Shown: positions 25,927 through 36,818 of the stretch, in pieces
Layout of the letters: each line of letters starts with the position of its first letter
How positions within the stretch are numbered: position 1 is the first letter of the stretch
Assembly (NCBI RefSeq): GCF_003323715.1
Contig: NZ_QOIN01000040.1
Span: 113,140 to 177,139, forward strand
DNA: 64,000 nucleotides
From: Streptomyces diacarni
GTDB lineage: Bacteria; Actinomycetota; Actinomycetes; Streptomycetales; Streptomycetaceae
Direction: 5' to 3'
Notes under the pieces: model-generated
What the model was told of the DNA's origin: nothing
Database searches by the model: none
What the model saw: the letters and a program-made list of their open reading frames with translations, nothing else
Translations under genes and position numbers: made by a program

Positions 25927-27305
25927 CGGCCGCTCTCACGCCCCGGGGGGCGCTGTGCGCGCAGCGCGTCCCGCAGCCAGCGGAAGGAGTCCTTGGGGGT
26001 ACGCTCGCCTGTCGCGTAGTCGACGTGGACGAGCCCGAAGCGCTGCTCGTACCCCTCGGCCCACTCGAAGTTGTCCAGCAGCGACCAGACGAAGTAGCCG
26101 CGGACGTCGGCCCCCTCTTCGAGGGCGGCGTGCAGCTCGCGCAGGTGCGCGTCGTGGAAGGCGATCCTGCCGGCGTCGGCCACCGGTTCCGGGTAGGCGC
26201 AGCCGTTCTCCGTGACGAGGACGGGAGGCAGCCGCTCGCCGTACCGCTCGCGCAGGGTCCGCAGGGTCTCGCGGAGCCCTTCGGGGACGACGGCCCAGCC
26301 GAATCCGGTGCGTTCCCTGCCGGGTATCTCCCTGATGCCGAAGGGCAGTTCGGCGGGTATGCCGATGCCGGCGAACTCGTCCGCCTGGGTGCGCGGGTCG
26401 GGGGCGCCCACGAGGGTGGGCTGGTAGTAGTTGACGCCGTACCAGTCCAGGGAGTCGCCGATCAGGCCGAGGTCGTCGGCGACGGGCCCCGGCAGCATGG
26501 CGGCCAGCCCTTCGTCGGGGTAGCGGCCCAGCAGCAGCGGTTCGGCGAACAGCCGGTTGGTGAGCAGGTCGTAGAGCGCGGCGGCGCCGGTGTCCTCCTC
26601 GCTGGAGGACACCGGCCAGACGGGTCCGTGCGAGTTGGCGACGCCGATCGAGCGCACGCCGCGGGCGCGCAGCGCGCGGGCGGCGAGGCCGTGGCCGAGC
26701 AGTTGGTGGTGGGCGGCGGGCAGCGCGTCGAACAGCAGCCTCTTGCCGGGTGCGTGGTCGCCGAGGCCGTAGCCGAGGAGGGTGACCTCGGCGGGTTCGT
26801 TGAGCGTGATCCAGCGGGTGACGCGGTCGGCGAGGCGGGCGGCGACCGCGTCGGCGTAGTCGGCGAACCGCTGTGCGGTGTCCCGCTCCAGCCAGCCGCC
26901 GCGCTCCTCCAGCGGCAGCGGCGTGTCCCAGTGGAAGAGGGTGGGCACCGGCTCGATGCCCGCTTCGCACAGCGCGTCGACGAGCGCGTCGTAGAAGTCG
27001 AGCCCCGGCGCGTTGACCTCGCCCGTGCCGGTGGGCAGGACGCGCGGCCAGGAGACGGAGAACCGGTAGGCCCCCGCGCCCAGCTCGCGCAGGAGTGCGA
27101 CGTCCTCGCGCCACCGGTGGTAGTGGTCGGTGGCGACGGCGGCGTCGCTGCCGTCCTTGATGCGGCCCGGCTGCCGGGTGAAGGCGTCCCAGACGGAGGG
27201 GCCCCGCCCGTCCGCCCCGACGCCCCCCTCGATCTGGAAGGCGGAGGTCGACGTCCCCCACAGGAACCCGTCGGGGAAGGCAGGCAGCGGCTGATGGCTC
27301 GTCAT
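25923..27305 (-). CDS. Beta-glucosidase, glycoside hydrolase family 1
   Basis: 460 residues, normal GH1 length. It begins with FPDGFLWGTSTSAFQIEGGV. The acid/base Glu is in WITLNEPAEV near residue 165 and the nucleophile Glu in PVLVTENGCAYPE near residue 360. The aglycone loop ends with SLLDNFEWAEGYEQRFGLV. There is no signal peptide, so it is cytoplasmic: it hydrolyses beta-glucosides imported by the MFS protein encoded just downstream. The start is ATG 27305. Confidence 0.95.
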   Translation of the reverse strand: MTSHQPLPAFPDGFLWGTSTSAFQIEGGVGADGRGPSVWDAFTRQPGRIKDGSDAAVATDHYHRWREDVALLRELGAGAYRFSVSWPRVLPTGTGEVNAPGLDFYDALVDALCEAGIEPVPTLFHWDTPLPLEERGGWLERDTAQRFADYADAVAARLADRVTRWITLNEPAEVTLLGYGLGDHAPGKRLLFDALPAAHHQLLGHGLAARALRARGVRSIGVANSHGPVWPVSSSEEDTGAAALYDLLTNRLFAEPLLLGRYPDEGLAAMLPGPVADDLGLIGDSLDWYGVNYYQPTLVGAPDPRTQADEFAGIGIPAELPFGIREIPGRERTGFGWAVVPEGLRETLRTLRERYGERLPPVLVTENGCAYPEPVADAGRIAFHDAHLRELHAALEEGADVRGYFVWSLLDNFEWAEGYEQRFGLVHVDYATGERTPKDSFRWLRDALRAQRPPGRESGR

Positions 27306-27352
27306 ACGGCCAACTCATCAGCGCGGCCGTACGCCCGTCAATACTCGTGCGT

Positions 27353-27364
27353 AACACCGGTGTT
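27353..27364. promoter_or_regulatory. Perfect 12-bp palindrome upstream of the beta-glucosidase operon
   Basis: AACACCGGTGTT lies 48 bp upstream of the beta-glucosidase start. Its symmetric CG centre and length suit a LacI-type operator, but no LacI gene is in the window. Inference from position only. Confidence 0.35.
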
Positions 27365-27429
27365 GGCGCCCCACCCGGCACGGCGGGCCGCGCCGTTACG
27401 GCGGGTCGGGAGGGGGTGTGCGCCTGGGC

Positions 27430-28098
27430 TCAGGAGGGGGTGTGCGCCTGGGTGAGCAGCCGGTCCACGTCCTGCGTGGCGATCCGCAGGGCCTGCCCGA
27501 CGGTGGTCAGCACCTCCCGCTCGGCCGCGCAGTACACGCCGTCGGCGAGCGCGATCCGCGCCCCTTGGAGCAGCAGGCTCTCGCGGCCCGGCACGGCCAG
27601 GTGCGGGGCGAGCGGGGCCAGCACCTCGTGCAGTTCGATCTCCCGCGACACCGGGCTGCGCTCGCCTGGACCGCTCTCCTGCGTGAGCGCGGCGAGCACC
27701 GTCATCAGCTCCTCCTCGCGGCAACCGGGGAAGCCGGCCGTGCGCACCGTCTCCACGGCCGCCTCACGCGCCGCGCGCGCCTGGGCGCCGCCGGCGGCCA
27801 GCACGGCGAGCGCCACGCTGTGCACGGCCTCGCGGAGCATGGTGGCGAGCCGGTCCGTGGTGGGGTGGTCGAGCGCGCCGACGGCGAAGTGGTCGCGGCA
27901 GGCGACGCATTCGACGACGGGCCCGGCCGGGCCGCGGGGGAGCAGCGGGACGCCCAGGAGCACGAAGCGGCGCCTCCCCGTGCGTCTGCGGTAGCGGCGG
28001 TCACCTCCGCAGCCGGGGCAGAAGAAGTCGCCGTCGTCGAGGGTGCGCCAGCTCGTGCGGACCCCTGCGAGACGTACACGGAAGGGTCGTTGGCGCAT
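27430..28098 (-). CDS. TerB-like protein with N-terminal zinc ribbon
   Basis: 222 residues. A zinc-ribbon-like N-terminus has FFCPGCGGDRRY (near residue 26) and VECVACRDHF (near 62). An all-helical TerB-like domain follows (about 85-215), with LREAVHSVALAVLAAGG and GARIALADGVYCAAEREVL; the latter matches the acidic metal-binding helix of TerB-family proteins. The start is ATG 28098; a GTG 13 codons downstream is possible. Monocistronic. The role is unknown; the tellurite link is only by family name. Confidence 0.7.
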   Translation of the reverse strand: MRQRPFRVRLAGVRTSWRTLDDGDFFCPGCGGDRRYRRRTGRRRFVLLGVPLLPRGPAGPVVECVACRDHFAVGALDHPTTDRLATMLREAVHSVALAVLAAGGAQARAAREAAVETVRTAGFPGCREEELMTVLAALTQESGPGERSPVSREIELHEVLAPLAPHLAVPGRESLLLQGARIALADGVYCAAEREVLTTVGQALRIATQDVDRLLTQAHTPS

Positions 28099-28293
28099 GG
28101 CCTCGCACCTCCATCACGATTCGGCAACGTCGCCGGATGGACGTGATGTTAACCACAGTCGTGCGGCCGAGTCAGCCCCACGGCCGACGATTCGCTTCCG
28201 CGTCGCGCATTTCGGCCACTGCAAAGACGGCGGCCCGCCCCGCCGCCGGGGGCCGACAGGCGGCTCCCAGCAGCGGTTTCGGCCGCTTCACCC

Positions 28294-30246
<1,953 letters not shown>

Positions 30247-30294
30247 CTACAGACCCTCGCCGCGGCAGCTAAGAAGAAGCAGCCCGAAACGCAT
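30247..30294 (-). CDS. leuL: leuA leader peptide
   Basis: A 15-codon frame MRFGLLLLSCRGEGL with four Leu codons in a row (CTG CTT CTT CTT) and a fifth Leu before TAG. CTT is rare in high-GC Streptomyces genes, so stalling on low Leu-tRNA would be sensitive. It starts about 3 nt inside the predicted transcript (leaderless) and ends ~153 nt upstream of leuA. Ribosome-mediated attenuation of leuA by Leu-rich leader peptides is established for actinobacteria; here it is read directly from the sequence. Confidence 0.8.
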   Translation of the reverse strand: MRFGLLLLSCRGEGL

Positions 30295-30303
30295 GATGTC
30301 AGC

Positions 30304-30331
30304 AGCATAACGGAGGCCCGCCGTGCCGACA
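30304..30331 (-). promoter_or_regulatory. Probable leuL-leuA promoter
   Basis: On the minus strand TGTCGG (30331-30326), 16 nt and TATGCT (30309-30304) form a plausible sigma-HrdB promoter. Initiation would be near 30297, immediately before the leader peptide ATG. Confidence 0.5.
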
Positions 30332-30475
30332 GAGGCGTATCACCATGCGGGATACCGGAGTGCGGCGGCGAGACAGGCGCGAAAGGGACGTTTCAGCATC
30401 CCGTTCACCACCGTTTCGCGGGAAATCATGACACCAGTGGTGACAGGATGGTGACTCAGTGCCACATTGCTTTCT

Positions 30476-31573
30476 ATGAAGTCACAACGCGCGCGCTCCC
30501 CGCAGCCCCACCCCGTCTTCTGCACGATCGTGCCCCCTCACCTCCTCGACCAGGTATCGAGGCACGGCGACGACCTCTTCTCCCGGCCCGCCCGGCGCAC
30601 CCTCGAACGGGACGCGACCCAGCGCACCCGACGCCAGATCACTACCGTGCGTCACGGCCTGCTTTCCGCGGCGCCCGCTCCGGCCGACGTCGACCCCGCC
30701 GAGCGGAAGCCGCAGCGCACCATCTACGACGCACAGCACACCGAACAGCTCCCCGGCACCAAGGTCCGCGAGGAGGGCGGCGCGCCCTCCCAGGACGCCT
30801 CCGTCAACCGGGCCTACGCCGCGCTGGGCGCCACCTTCGAGCTCTACCTCAGCGTCTACGAGCGCTGGTCCATCGACGGCGCCGGCCTGCCGCTGAACGC
30901 CAGCGTCCACTACGGCGAGGAGTACAACAACGCCTTCTGGGACGGCGAACAGATGGTCTTCGGCGACGGCGACGGCGAGGTCTTCCGCGACTTCACCCTG
31001 CCCGTCGACGTCATCGGCCACGAGCTGACCCACGGAGTGACGCAGTACACCGCCAACCTGGAGTACTTCGGCCAGTCCGGGGCGCTCAACGAGTCGGTCT
31101 CCGACGTGTTCGGCTCCCTGATCAAGCAGCACAGCCTCGGCCAGAGCACCCAGGAGGCCGACTGGCTGATCGGCTCGGGGCTGTTCACCGACCAGGTCGA
31201 GGGCGAGGCGCTGCGCTCGATGAAGGCCCCCGGCACCGCCTACGACGACGACGTCCTGGGCAAGGACCCGCAGCCGGCGACCATGGACGACTACGTCGAC
31301 ACCAGCTCCGACAACGGCGGCGTGCACATCAACTCCGGCATCCCCAACCACGCCTTCTACAAGCTGGCCGCCGACCTGGGCGGCAACGCCTGGGAGCGGG
31401 CCGGACAGATCTGGTACGACACCCTCACCGGCGGCACCCTGCAGGCCGACACCGACTTCGCCGCCTTCGCCAAGGCGACAGCCGAGGCCGCCGAGGCCCG
31501 CTACGGCGACGGCAGCGACGAGGTGGAGGCGGTACGCAAGTGCTGGTCCGAGGTGGGTGTGGACCCAGCCTGA
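30476..31573 (+). CDS. Protealysin-like neutral metalloprotease (M4)
   Basis: 365 residues. A short propeptide-type N-terminus (HPVFCTIVPPHLLDQVSRHG) is followed by the thermolysin fold. HELTHGVTQY supplies two zinc His and the catalytic Glu near residue 182, NESVSDVFG gives the third ligand Glu, and GIPNHAFY the proton-shuttling His. No Sec signal is present and the long FTP/PepSY propeptide of thermolysin is absent. Both features define the protealysin group, members of which are intracellular or exported without a signal. The start is ATG 30476 with no clear ribosome site. An emfourin-like inhibitor gene follows. Confidence 0.9.
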   Translation: MKSQRARSPQPHPVFCTIVPPHLLDQVSRHGDDLFSRPARRTLERDATQRTRRQITTVRHGLLSAAPAPADVDPAERKPQRTIYDAQHTEQLPGTKVREEGGAPSQDASVNRAYAALGATFELYLSVYERWSIDGAGLPLNASVHYGEEYNNAFWDGEQMVFGDGDGEVFRDFTLPVDVIGHELTHGVTQYTANLEYFGQSGALNESVSDVFGSLIKQHSLGQSTQEADWLIGSGLFTDQVEGEALRSMKAPGTAYDDDVLGKDPQPATMDDYVDTSSDNGGVHINSGIPNHAFYKLAADLGGNAWERAGQIWYDTLTGGTLQADTDFAAFAKATAEAAEARYGDGSDEVEAVRKCWSEVGVDPA

Positions 31574-31639
31574 CCACGAGTGCGTAAAGCCGGCCGCCCG
31601 GCCCTTAACGTGCGGCCGGATGGCCGGGAAGATGGAAGC

Positions 31640-31915
31640 ATGCGTATCACCGTCATCCGCACGGGTGGCTTCGGCGGACTCACCCGCCGGGCCACCCTCG
31701 AGACCACCGGACGGCCCGACGCCGACGAGGTCGCGTCACTGGCCGACCGGGCACTGCGCGAGGGCCTCAGCGAGGCCCCCATGGGGGTGCCCGACGGGTT
31801 CCACTACGAGCTCGACGTCGAGGGCGGCACCCACGGCACCGCCCACTTCGCCGACCCCAAGCTCACCGAGGCGCAGTCCGCGCTGGTGAGAAAGGTCCTC
31901 AAGGAAGGAGCCTGA
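31640..31915 (+). CDS. Emfourin-like protealysin inhibitor
   Basis: 91 residues: RITVIRTGGFGGLTRRATLE at the N-terminus, then a helical middle (ADEVASLADRALREG) and PDGFHYELDVEGG. The GGFGGL start and size match the emfourin family, small proteins encoded next to protealysin-like M4 proteases that inhibit them. GGAAG precedes ATG 31640; the longer frame upstream lacks a ribosome site. A spacing of 66 nt to the protease gene suggests one transcript. Confidence 0.75.
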   Translation: MRITVIRTGGFGGLTRRATLETTGRPDADEVASLADRALREGLSEAPMGVPDGFHYELDVEGGTHGTAHFADPKLTEAQSALVRKVLKEGA

Positions 31916-31935
31916 CGCCGCGGACGGGCCGCGGC

Positions 31936-31965
31936 GGCTCCGCCACGGGAGGCTCCGCTACGGGA
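31936..31965. repeat. 15-nt tandem duplication across the phosphatase stop codon
   Basis: GGCTCCGCCACGGGA (31936-31950) and GGCTCCGCTACGGGA (31951-31965) differ at one base. The second copy contains the stop codon (TAG on the minus strand) of the HAD phosphatase; the first carries TGG at that place. Confidence 0.7.
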
Positions 31966-32764
31966 GGTAGTACATCGGGTTCGGCAGCTTGACCTCGCGG
32001 GCGGCGTGCCCGCCCGCGAGGTCGCTGTACTGGTCCCCGAAGTTGGCCAGGATGTCGTACCCCTGGTCCTCGATGTGGGCGCGGGTGCCCGACTTGTACT
32101 CCACCGTCGTGCAGTCGCTCCCGCACTCCAGGTAGGCGGGCGGGTTCTTCTCGTCCTTGAGGAAGAAGTGCTCCTTGTCGACGGGCATGTCGTACCCCGC
32201 CTTCTTCAGGTTCCGCACGCTCCAGTCCCGCTGGTACTCCGCGCGCCCGGTCACCAGGAAGACCGTGACCCCCTTGTCGTGGGCCCAGTTGACGAACTTC
32301 CGCATGCCGAACACCGGCGCCATGTCCTCGGTGCGCAGGTAGTCGTCCTGCGCCTCGGGGCTGAAGTTGTAGCCGATACGGCGCTCGAAGTTGTAGGTCA
32401 GCAACGTGGTGTCGTCCACGTCCAACACGATGGCCGGCCTGCTCTTCCCGTGACCGCCGCCATCGCGGTGGTGGCCGTGCCCGTGCAGGTCCCGCTCGAT
32501 GTCCTTACGGGCCTTCGCCGCGATACCGCGCGTCTGCTTGGCGTAGTTGCCCCGCGGAGAGGCGTAGTGCTCGCCGTCCCCGGTCTCGATGTCGCCGTAG
32601 TACGCCTCGATCTTCGTCTTCACCTGGTCGAGGTTGGGGATCTCCTTGTCGCTCCTGGGCACCGCGTGCTCGGCGGTGGCCTGACCGACCCCGAAGAACG
32701 CCGTACCGGCGAGAGCTGCGACGGCCACGAGAGGCAGAACGGTGCGGACGGACCGACGGGACAT
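31958..32764 (-). CDS. Secreted HAD-superfamily acid phosphatase (subclass IIIB type)
   Basis: 268 residues with a Sec signal peptide (MSRRSVRTVLPLVAVAALAG, cleavage probably after ATA or nearby at ~31). HAD motif I is VLDVDDTTLLTYNFE near residue 115, motif II is FLVTGRAEYQRDW, and late FGDQYSDLAGG is motif IV. A His/Gly-rich loop (HGHGHHRDGGGHGKSR) precedes motif I. It is likely an extracellular phosphomonoesterase scavenging phosphate. AGGAG lies before ATG 32764. Confidence 0.88.
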   Translation of the reverse strand: MSRRSVRTVLPLVAVAALAGTAFFGVGQATAEHAVPRSDKEIPNLDQVKTKIEAYYGDIETGDGEHYASPRGNYAKQTRGIAAKARKDIERDLHGHGHHRDGGGHGKSRPAIVLDVDDTTLLTYNFERRIGYNFSPEAQDDYLRTEDMAPVFGMRKFVNWAHDKGVTVFLVTGRAEYQRDWSVRNLKKAGYDMPVDKEHFFLKDEKNPPAYLECGSDCTTVEYKSGTRAHIEDQGYDILANFGDQYSDLAGGHAAREVKLPNPMYYLP

Positions 32765-33465
32765 ACCGGCTCCTGAGAAGGCGGGGGCTTGAGGAACCCG
32801 GGGAACGTAGCAGTGCCGCCAAGTCGTTATCTACGCGCGGAGATTCAACAGTGGGCAAAAACCGCACCCCCGCCGGGCGGAGCCGAGCCGGGCGACGGCC
32901 GGTCCACCCGACCGCGCCGCGCCGTCGACAGCGGCTGCGTCACGACGGCGTCGAACCTGCCACCCCGCTGTCCCCCTATCAGGTGGGCCTGCCGCCCTCC
33001 TCGGCGACGCCGCGCACGGGACGGCCCCGAACCGCGGCCAAGGGGGCGGCCGGGCGCGGGATGACACCGTCGCCCCCGTCGCCGCGCCCGCCACCGAGCC
33101 CACCGCCGTCTCGACGCTGACCCGCTCCGACGCGGAGCGCCGCCCCCTCCCGCGCGACCGTCCGCACCATCCCCCGTCGCGCCGACCGGACGGCCCAGCG
33201 ACTGCGCCGAAGCGGCGCGCGGCCCCGGGTGCGCGCGGACCTGCGTCCTGGGGAACCCGTCCCGCGCCGGGGCGTCGGCGCGGGTACGCAGGCACTATCG
33301 TCGGTGGCACGCTGCGGCGGGTGTACCGCGTGGCGGCGGGCGTTCGGCGCCTTGCGGGCGTTCTGCTTGGTGGCGGGCGCTTCCCGCCACGACGGGCGGC
33401 CCGGCCCGTGGCGGGCGTTCCGCGTCATGGCGGAACGCGCACGGTGAGTTGACGCAGAAGGCACG
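32765..33465. other. 700-bp intergenic region without a supported gene
   Basis: Open frames here have Pro/Arg-rich shadow composition and no ribosome site, so I call no gene. From about 33335 to 33445 the motif TGGCGGGCGTTC recurs four times with variation (near 33333, 33353, 33371, 33409), a degenerate repeat. The region may contain the remains of a lost gene. Confidence 0.4.
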
Positions 33466-35043
33466 GTGAGCACGGTGAGCACGCGCAGGAGCCCCGAGTC
33501 CGGCCCGTCGGCATCAGGCGGCCACGACCGGCCGCCGCTGCCTGGACAGCCGGGCTCCGCCACCCCGCACCCGGCTCCGCCGCGAGCGGACGCGACCCCG
33601 CCGCGAGCGGACGCGGCCCGGCCTGAGCAGCCGGCTCCCGGCGACGAGCCGGTGTCCGGCTCCGTTCCGGTGCCGGACGGTGAGCAGCCGGAGTCCGCCC
33701 GTGAACCCGCGCCCGACCGCGGAGCGGACAGCTGCGGACCCGCGCACGGCCGCCGACAACCGGTGCCCGGCCTCGGGCACACGGCCCCCGGCGACGGACA
33801 GCCGGGACCCGGCGACGGGCAGGCGCCGCCCTGCGGTGAGCAGCCGCCGGTGCACGGCGCGGGGGCGGTCGGGGGCGGGCTCGCGCATCCGTGGCAGGCG
33901 CCCCGGGCCGCGCTCTCGCGGCCGTTGCTCGATCCGCTGGCCGCGGTGCGCGCGCCGGACGGGCCTTCCCGGGACGTGTACCTGACCGGGACGGTCTTTC
34001 TCGACATCATCTTCACCGGGCTCGACTCGGCTCCGGTGCGCGGCACCGAGTCGTGGGCGCGCGGCATGGGTTCCTCGCCCGGCGGCATCGCCAACATGGC
34101 CACCGCGCTCGCCCGGCTGGGGCTGCGCACCTCGCTCGCGGCGGCGTTCGGCGACGACATGTACGGCGACTACTGCCGGGAGGAGTTGGAGGCCGGTGAG
34201 GGCATCGACCTGTCGTTGTCCCACACGGTGCCCGGCTGGCACTCGCCCGTCACCGTCTCGATGGCCTACGAGGGCGAGCGGACGATGATCTCGCACGGGC
34301 ACGAGGCGCCGCCGCGGAAGGCGGGGTCCCCCGAGGGCGCGGGGTCGCACGGCGGGGCTTACGACCCGGAAGCGCCGGGGTGCCCGCCGCCCTCGACCGC
34401 GTGCGTGTCGTCGCTGGTTCCTGGCCGCGCCCAGGAGTGGATCGCGGCGGCGGCGCGGCGCGGGAGCCGGATTTTCGCGGACGTCGGCTGGGACGAGACC
34501 GGCCGCTGGGACCTCGCGGCGCTGGCCGAGCTGCCCCACTGCGAGGCGTTCCTGCCGAACGCGGTCGAGGCGATGCGCTATACCGGCACCGAGTGCCCGC
34601 GCGCCGCCGCGCACGCTCTCGCGGAGTACGTGCCGCTCGCGGTGGTCACGTTGGGCTCCGAGGGGGCGTACGCCGTGGACGCCCGTACCGGCGAGGCGGC
34701 CCACGTGCCCGGGGTGGCCGTGGAGGCGCTGGATACGACCGGCGCGGGGGACGTCTTCGTCGCCGGTTTCGTCACCGGCAGCCTGGCGGGCTGGCCGCTC
34801 GCCGAGCGGCTCGCCTTCGCGGGGCTGACCGCCGCGCTGTCCGTACAGGAGTTCGGCGGTTCGCTGTCGGCGCCCGGCTGGCCCGAGATCGCCGCCTGGT
34901 GGCGCGGTGTGGGCGCGCACGGGCCGCACCGCGCGCGCTACGCCTTCCTCGAGCGGATCCTGGCGGGGTGCGCGGCGTCGGCTCCGCCACGGCGGGCGGT
35001 CCCCACGCTGGGTTTCCGGCCACCGGAGCAGCCCCCGTCCTGA
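33466..35043 (+). CDS. PfkB-family carbohydrate kinase with long disordered N-terminus
   Basis: 525 codons from GTG 33466 (GAAGG 4 nt upstream). The kinase core begins only at about residue 171 (VYLTGTVFLDIIFTGLDSAP). It shows the PfkB substrate motif GMGSSPGGIANMATALARLG and the catalytic anion-hole signature DTTGAGDVFVAGF near residue 425. The first ~165 residues are Pro/Gly/Asp/Glu-rich repeats (APGDGQPGPGDGQ) including an 18-nt DNA duplication near 33580-33615. Either this is a genuine disordered extension or the true start is near GTG 33976. It is probably a sugar or nucleoside kinase. Confidence 0.85.
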   Translation: MSTVSTRRSPESGPSASGGHDRPPLPGQPGSATPHPAPPRADATPPRADAARPEQPAPGDEPVSGSVPVPDGEQPESAREPAPDRGADSCGPAHGRRQPVPGLGHTAPGDGQPGPGDGQAPPCGEQPPVHGAGAVGGGLAHPWQAPRAALSRPLLDPLAAVRAPDGPSRDVYLTGTVFLDIIFTGLDSAPVRGTESWARGMGSSPGGIANMATALARLGLRTSLAAAFGDDMYGDYCREELEAGEGIDLSLSHTVPGWHSPVTVSMAYEGERTMISHGHEAPPRKAGSPEGAGSHGGAYDPEAPGCPPPSTACVSSLVPGRAQEWIAAAARRGSRIFADVGWDETGRWDLAALAELPHCEAFLPNAVEAMRYTGTECPRAAAHALAEYVPLAVVTLGSEGAYAVDARTGEAAHVPGVAVEALDTTGAGDVFVAGFVTGSLAGWPLAERLAFAGLTAALSVQEFGGSLSAPGWPEIAAWWRGVGAHGPHRARYAFLERILAGCAASAPPRRAVPTLGFRPPEQPPS

Positions 35044-35237
35044 CCCGGCCCGGCGCACGGCCCCGCCCGGCCCAGGACGTACGCGCCCCTGAGAGCAGCG
35101 GGGACAGCGGCGGCCAGGACACGACGACGTACGCGTGGGGCGCAAAACCGGTGAGCCCCACGGGAGGGGCGTCGTACCCTGGAAGCCGTAGCAACAACGG
35201 CGCAGAGAGGGAGATGAGCAGGTCCCAGAGGCCGCCC

Positions 35238-36305
35238 ATGACGCAGACAACCCCATCCCAGGCCGGATCCGGGCAGGAGACAGCCCGCTTCACCGTGCCT
35301 CCCAAGCACCCGATGGTCACGGTGCTGGGCTCCGGAGACTCCCTGCTGCGCGTCATCGAGGACGCGTTTCCCGACACGGACATCCATGTCCGGGGGAACG
35401 AGATCAGCGCGACCGGCAACCCGGCGGAGGTGGCGCTCGTCCAGCGCCTCTTCGACGAGATGATGCTGGTGCTGCGCACCGGTCAGCCGATGACGGAGGA
35501 CGCGGTGGAGCGCTCCATCTCCATGCTCCGCGCACAGGAGAACGGCACGGGCGGCACCGACGAGACGCCCGCCGAGGTGCTCACCCAGAACATCCTCTCC
35601 AACCGCGGCCGCACGATCCGCCCCAAGACGCTCAACCAGAAGCGGTACGTGGACGCGATCGACACGCACACGGTCGTCTTCGGCATCGGCCCGGCAGGCA
35701 CCGGCAAGACGTATCTGGCGATGGCCAAGGCGGTGCAGGCGCTCCAGGCCAAGCAGGTCACCCGGATCATCCTGACGCGTCCCGCCGTGGAGGCGGGTGA
35801 GCGGCTCGGCTACCTGCCGGGCACGCTCTACGAGAAGATCGACCCGTATCTGCGGCCGCTGTACGACGCGCTGCACGACATGCTGGACCCGGACTCGATC
35901 CCCCGGCTGATGGCGGCGGGCACCATCGAGGTGGCTCCGCTGGCGTATATGCGGGGAAGAACGCTCAATGACGCGTTCATCATCCTGGACGAGGCGCAGA
36001 ACACGAACCCCGAGCAGATGAAGATGTTCCTCACCCGACTCGGTTTCGACTCCAAAATCGTGATCACCGGTGATGTGACGCAGGTCGACCTGCCCGGCGG
36101 CACGAAGAGCGGGCTGCGCCAGGTACGGGAGATCCTGGAGGGCGTCGAGGACGTCCACTTCTCGCAGCTGACCAGCACCGACGTGGTCCGGCACAAGCTG
36201 GTGGGCCGTATCGTCGACGCGTACGAGCGCTACGACAGCGCCCGCGAGGCCCGGAGCGAGAGCGAAGCCCCGCCGTCCAGGCGGAACAACGGCAAGAGGA
36301 AGTAG
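35238..36305 (+). CDS. phoH: PhoH-like ATPase
   Basis: 355 residues from ATG 35238 (AGAGG 6 nt upstream); ATG 35214 with GAGAGGG would add eight residues. It is a P-loop ATPase with Walker A GPAGTGKTYLA near residue 153, Walker B AFIILDEAQN, and sensor VITGDVTQVDLP. A KH-like N-terminal part (HVRGNEISATGN) precedes it. It is the first gene of the conserved phoH-ybeY-corC block and is thought to act in RNA metabolism with YbeY. Confidence 0.93.
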   Translation: MTQTTPSQAGSGQETARFTVPPKHPMVTVLGSGDSLLRVIEDAFPDTDIHVRGNEISATGNPAEVALVQRLFDEMMLVLRTGQPMTEDAVERSISMLRAQENGTGGTDETPAEVLTQNILSNRGRTIRPKTLNQKRYVDAIDTHTVVFGIGPAGTGKTYLAMAKAVQALQAKQVTRIILTRPAVEAGERLGYLPGTLYEKIDPYLRPLYDALHDMLDPDSIPRLMAAGTIEVAPLAYMRGRTLNDAFIILDEAQNTNPEQMKMFLTRLGFDSKIVITGDVTQVDLPGGTKSGLRQVREILEGVEDVHFSQLTSTDVVRHKLVGRIVDAYERYDSAREARSESEAPPSRRNNGKRK

Positions 36306-36317
36306 TCGCCCCGCACC

Positions 36318-36818
36318 ATGTCGATCGACGTCAACAACGAGTCAGGGCACCAGGTCGACGAGCAGGCACTGCTCGACATCGCCCGTTACGCGCTGGCCCG
36401 GATGCGCATCCATCCGCTCTCGGAGCTGTCGGTCATCTGCGTCGACCCCGAGACGATCGAGCAGCTGCACCTCCAGTGGATGGACCTGCCGGGGCCCACG
36501 GACGTGATGTCGTTCCCGATGGACGAGCTGCGCCCGCCCTCCCGGGACGAGGAGGAGCCCCCGCAGGGGCTCCTCGGGGACATCGTGCTGTGCCCCCAGG
36601 TCGCGACGAAGCAGGGCGCGGACGCGCCGACCAAGCACTCCATGGACGAGGAGCTCCAGTTGCTCACCGTGCACGGGGTGCTGCACCTGCTGGGCTACGA
36701 CCACGAGGAGCCCGCCGAGCGGGCCGAGATGTTCGGCCTGCAGTCCGCGATCGTCGACGGCTGGCGCGCCGAGCAGGGCCTGACAGGACCGTCTCCTGCC
36801 CCCACCACCACCTCGTGA
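36318..36818 (+). CDS. ybeY: Endoribonuclease YbeY (16S rRNA maturation)
   Basis: 166 residues. The zinc-binding signature [16 protein letters not shown] (H-x3-H-x5-H) near residue 117 is intact, preceded by [15 protein letters not shown], the conserved TDVLSFP loop. It starts 12 nt after phoH and its TGA overlaps the GTG of the next gene. It matures the 16S 3' end and acts in ribosome quality control. Confidence 0.95.
   Translation: MSIDVNNESGHQVDEQALLDIARYALARMRIHPLSELSVICVDPETIEQLHLQWMDLPGPTDVMSFPMDELRPPSRDEEEPPQGLLGDIVLCPQVATKQGADAPTKHSMDEELQLLTVHGVLHLLGYDHEEPAERAEMFGLQSAIVDGWRAEQGLTGPSPAPTTTS

Noticed and set aside
32831..33447. Several overlapping ORFs in the large gap before the PfkB kinase gene
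   Set aside because: Compositions are Arg/Pro-rich shadows without ribosome sites, and no frame shows a consistent protein-like pattern.
36476..36814. Upstream extension of the CorC-type protein overlapping ybeY
   Set aside because: It overlaps ybeY in another frame; the GTG at 36815 with GTGA overlap and TM1 immediately after it is the sensible start.
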